Source: an uncultured Lachnospiraceae bacterium
Lineage (GTDB): Bacteria > Bacillota > Clostridia > Lachnospirales > Lachnospiraceae
Assembly (NCBI GenBank): GCA_910586755.1
Contig: CAJUJM010000071.1
Location: 1 to 40,527, forward strand
Reading direction: 5' to 3'
DNA: 40,527 bases
Below are positions 39,148 to 40,527 of this stretch, in pieces. The stretch's first letter is position 1. Each line of letters begins with the position of its first letter. The notes beneath the pieces were generated by a model. It was given only the letters and a program-made list of their open reading frames with translations, had not been told where the DNA came from and made no database searches. A program made the translations under genes and the position numbers.

Positions 39148-40527
39148 AAGCGATAATGATAACCTTCGACTCCCTTAACAGGAGACTCCTTCCCAACTAT
39201 GGCTGTAAAGAGGTAATTGCCCCGGGATTTGAGCGCCTAAAACAGCGGTTTACCCGGTTTGACTCCTGCTATGCGGCAAGCCTGCCCTGTATCCCCGCCC
39301 GCAGGGAGCTTCACACGGGAAGAGAAAACTTTCTTCACTGCCGCTGGGCGGCTCTGGAGCCTTTTGATGACTCTATGCCGGAGCTCCTGAAAAATAACGG
39401 GATCCATACTCACCTGACAACTGACCATACCCATTACTGGGAGGATGAGGGATTCGGATACCACACCCGATATTCTAGCTTTCAATTTTCCAGGGGACAG
39501 GAGGGGGATCCGGTTTATGGAAAAGCAGACAGATTAAGTCTGATGGAAGAAATGAAAGATCGGCGCGTCCCTCATCTGAGAGTTCAGGATGCCATAAACC
39601 GTCAGAACTCCCGGGAAACTGCTGGTTTTCCTCAAACGGTTACTTTTGACCAGGGCCTGGATTTTCTCAGAGAAAATCACGATTCCAACAATTGGTTTTT
39701 ACATATAGAAACTTTTGACCCTCATGAGCCCTTTCGCGCTCCGGAAGAATTCCGGAGCCTGTATCACCTGCCGTCTTCAAAGGGACAGGCCTTTGACTGG
39801 CCGGACTACCGGAGGACAGACGGGCTTCTTCCGGAACAGATAGAGAGGTATCGGAAGGAAAATATGGCGCTGGTAAGCTTTTGCTCCTGGAATCTGGGCC
39901 GTATCCTGGATGCCATGGATACTTATGGCCTGTGGCAGGACACCATGGTAGTGATTAATACAGATCATGGATTCTTTCTTGGGGAACACGGCTGGCTGGG
40001 AAAAAACACCGGCCCTTATTACAACGAAGTTGCCAATATCCCTCTGTTTTTATACGATCCCAGGAACACAATTTACATAAAAGAAAGCAGGGATCTGATC
40101 CAGACCGTGGATCTTCCCGCCACCCTGCTGGATTTCTTTCATGTAGAATTGCCGGAAAATATGACAGGACTTCCAATTCGGAACGGAAGGCGGATAAAAC
40201 CCAGGGAAACCGCATATTTCGGACTTTTCGGAGGACAGATCAACTGTACGGACGGCCGCTTCATCTATATGCGCTCCCCCAAAAAGCCGGGATTTCCCAA
40301 CGCTTATACCATGGCTGGCCAGCACTTTATGAGAAGGCGTGTCCAGTCCGGAAAAGATCCTTACACCATTACTCTGTCCAGGCCGTTTTCTTTCTCCAAA
40401 GGCTATCCCTTAATGTGTATTGGGAACATGGGAAATGATTTCCAGACGGTCCAGGGAGAGTACGATGATCTTCTCTTTGACTTAGAGCAGGATCCGGGAC
40501 AAAACCATCCCATTGATTCTCCGGAAA
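39144..40527 (+). CDS. Type I sulfatase, 3' end beyond the window
   Basis: At least 461 codons remain open to the window edge. The protein starts MKAIMITFDSLNRRLLPNYG (metal-binding Asp9) and has the formylglycine motif Cys49-Ile-Pro-Ala-Arg inside SLPCIPARRELHTGR. It continues with HIETFDPHEPF, NTDHGFFLGEHGWLGK and a late glycan-desulfatase-like region. The Cys form needs an anaerobic radical-SAM maturase, not seen here. No signal peptide is visible, so it likely works on imported sulfated sugars in the cytosol. GGAG lies eleven bases before the ATG. The start overlaps the kinase stop by four bases. Confidence 0.9.
   Translation, partial: MKAIMITFDSLNRRLLPNYGCKEVIAPGFERLKQRFTRFDSCYAASLPCIPARRELHTGRENFLHCRWAALEPFDDSMPELLKNNGIHTHLTTDHTHYWEDEGFGYHTRYSSFQFSRGQEGDPVYGKADRLSLMEEMKDRRVPHLRVQDAINRQNSRETAGFPQTVTFDQGLDFLRENHDSNNWFLHIETFDPHEPFRAPEEFRSLYHLPSSKGQAFDWPDYRRTDGLLPEQIERYRKENMALVSFCSWNLGRILDAMDTYGLWQDTMVVINTDHGFFLGEHGWLGKNTGPYYNEVANIPLFLYDPRNTIYIKESRDLIQTVDLPATLLDFFHVELPENMTGLPIRNGRRIKPRETAYFGLFGGQINCTDGRFIYMRSPKKPGFPNAYTMAGQHFMRRRVQSGKDPYTITLSRPFSFSKGYPLMCIGNMGNDFQTVQGEYDDLLFDLEQDPGQNHPIDSPE

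Overview
The window reads as chromosomal DNA of an anaerobic, probably endospore-forming Bacillota of the class Clostridia, most likely a Lachnospiraceae member. The reasons are moderate GC with AGGAGG-type ribosome binding sites, a clear spo0A with a 0A box, a DUF5721-type protein next to a type II thymidine kinase, YesM/YesN-type two-component genes, CUT1 sugar importers and an anaerobic-type sulfatase. No tRNA, rRNA, CRISPR array, transposase or phage gene was seen.

Left part (1-9.9 kb): a MIF-like tautomerase; a PocR/AraC-type regulator divergent from a carbohydrate operon made of an FAD-dependent oxidoreductase, a sugar-binding protein and two permeases. In this copy the oxidoreductase and the binding protein are fused into one reading frame by a C8 tract and what looks like a short-homology deletion, and the binding protein has lost its signal peptide. 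An amidase/SPOR protein and a strong terminator follow. Next comes an isolated, overlapping two-gene unit of an AAA/STAND-like ATPase and a DpnII/MboI-like PD-(D/E)XK protein behind a phased A-tract promoter region. This is the best candidate for an undescribed (defence-type) system.

Middle part (10-25.3 kb): a CdaR-type regulator divergent from glycerate kinase, a YgeY-like M20 hydrolase and a YfcC-like transporter; a small PIN-domain toxin-antitoxin pair; a strong promoter driving a roughly 60-nt terminated RNA or attenuator ahead of a flavin/2[4Fe-4S] protein, 3-methyladenine glycosylase I and an orphan Lon-like AAA+ protein; a small minus-strand peptide gene; and a PTS operon in which the transcriptional regulator carries the only EIIA domain, followed by EIIC, EIIB, a protein of unknown function, a SIS-domain protein and a dedicated HPr.

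Right part (25.3-40.5 kb): spo0A, glycogen synthase, a PAP2-like membrane protein, Maf, a PpiC-type foldase lipoprotein, a small basic membrane protein, M18 aminopeptidase, a DUF5721-like protein and thymidine kinase. Then a complete glycan-uptake locus: YesN-type response regulator, binding lipoprotein, two permeases, YesM-type histidine kinase and a sulfatase that runs off the window, suggesting use of a sulfated glycan.

A 113-bp structured repeat occurs twice (16.7 and 27.9 kb). The two copies differ mostly in predicted loops, and the second copy sits inside the loop of the apparent glgA terminator.
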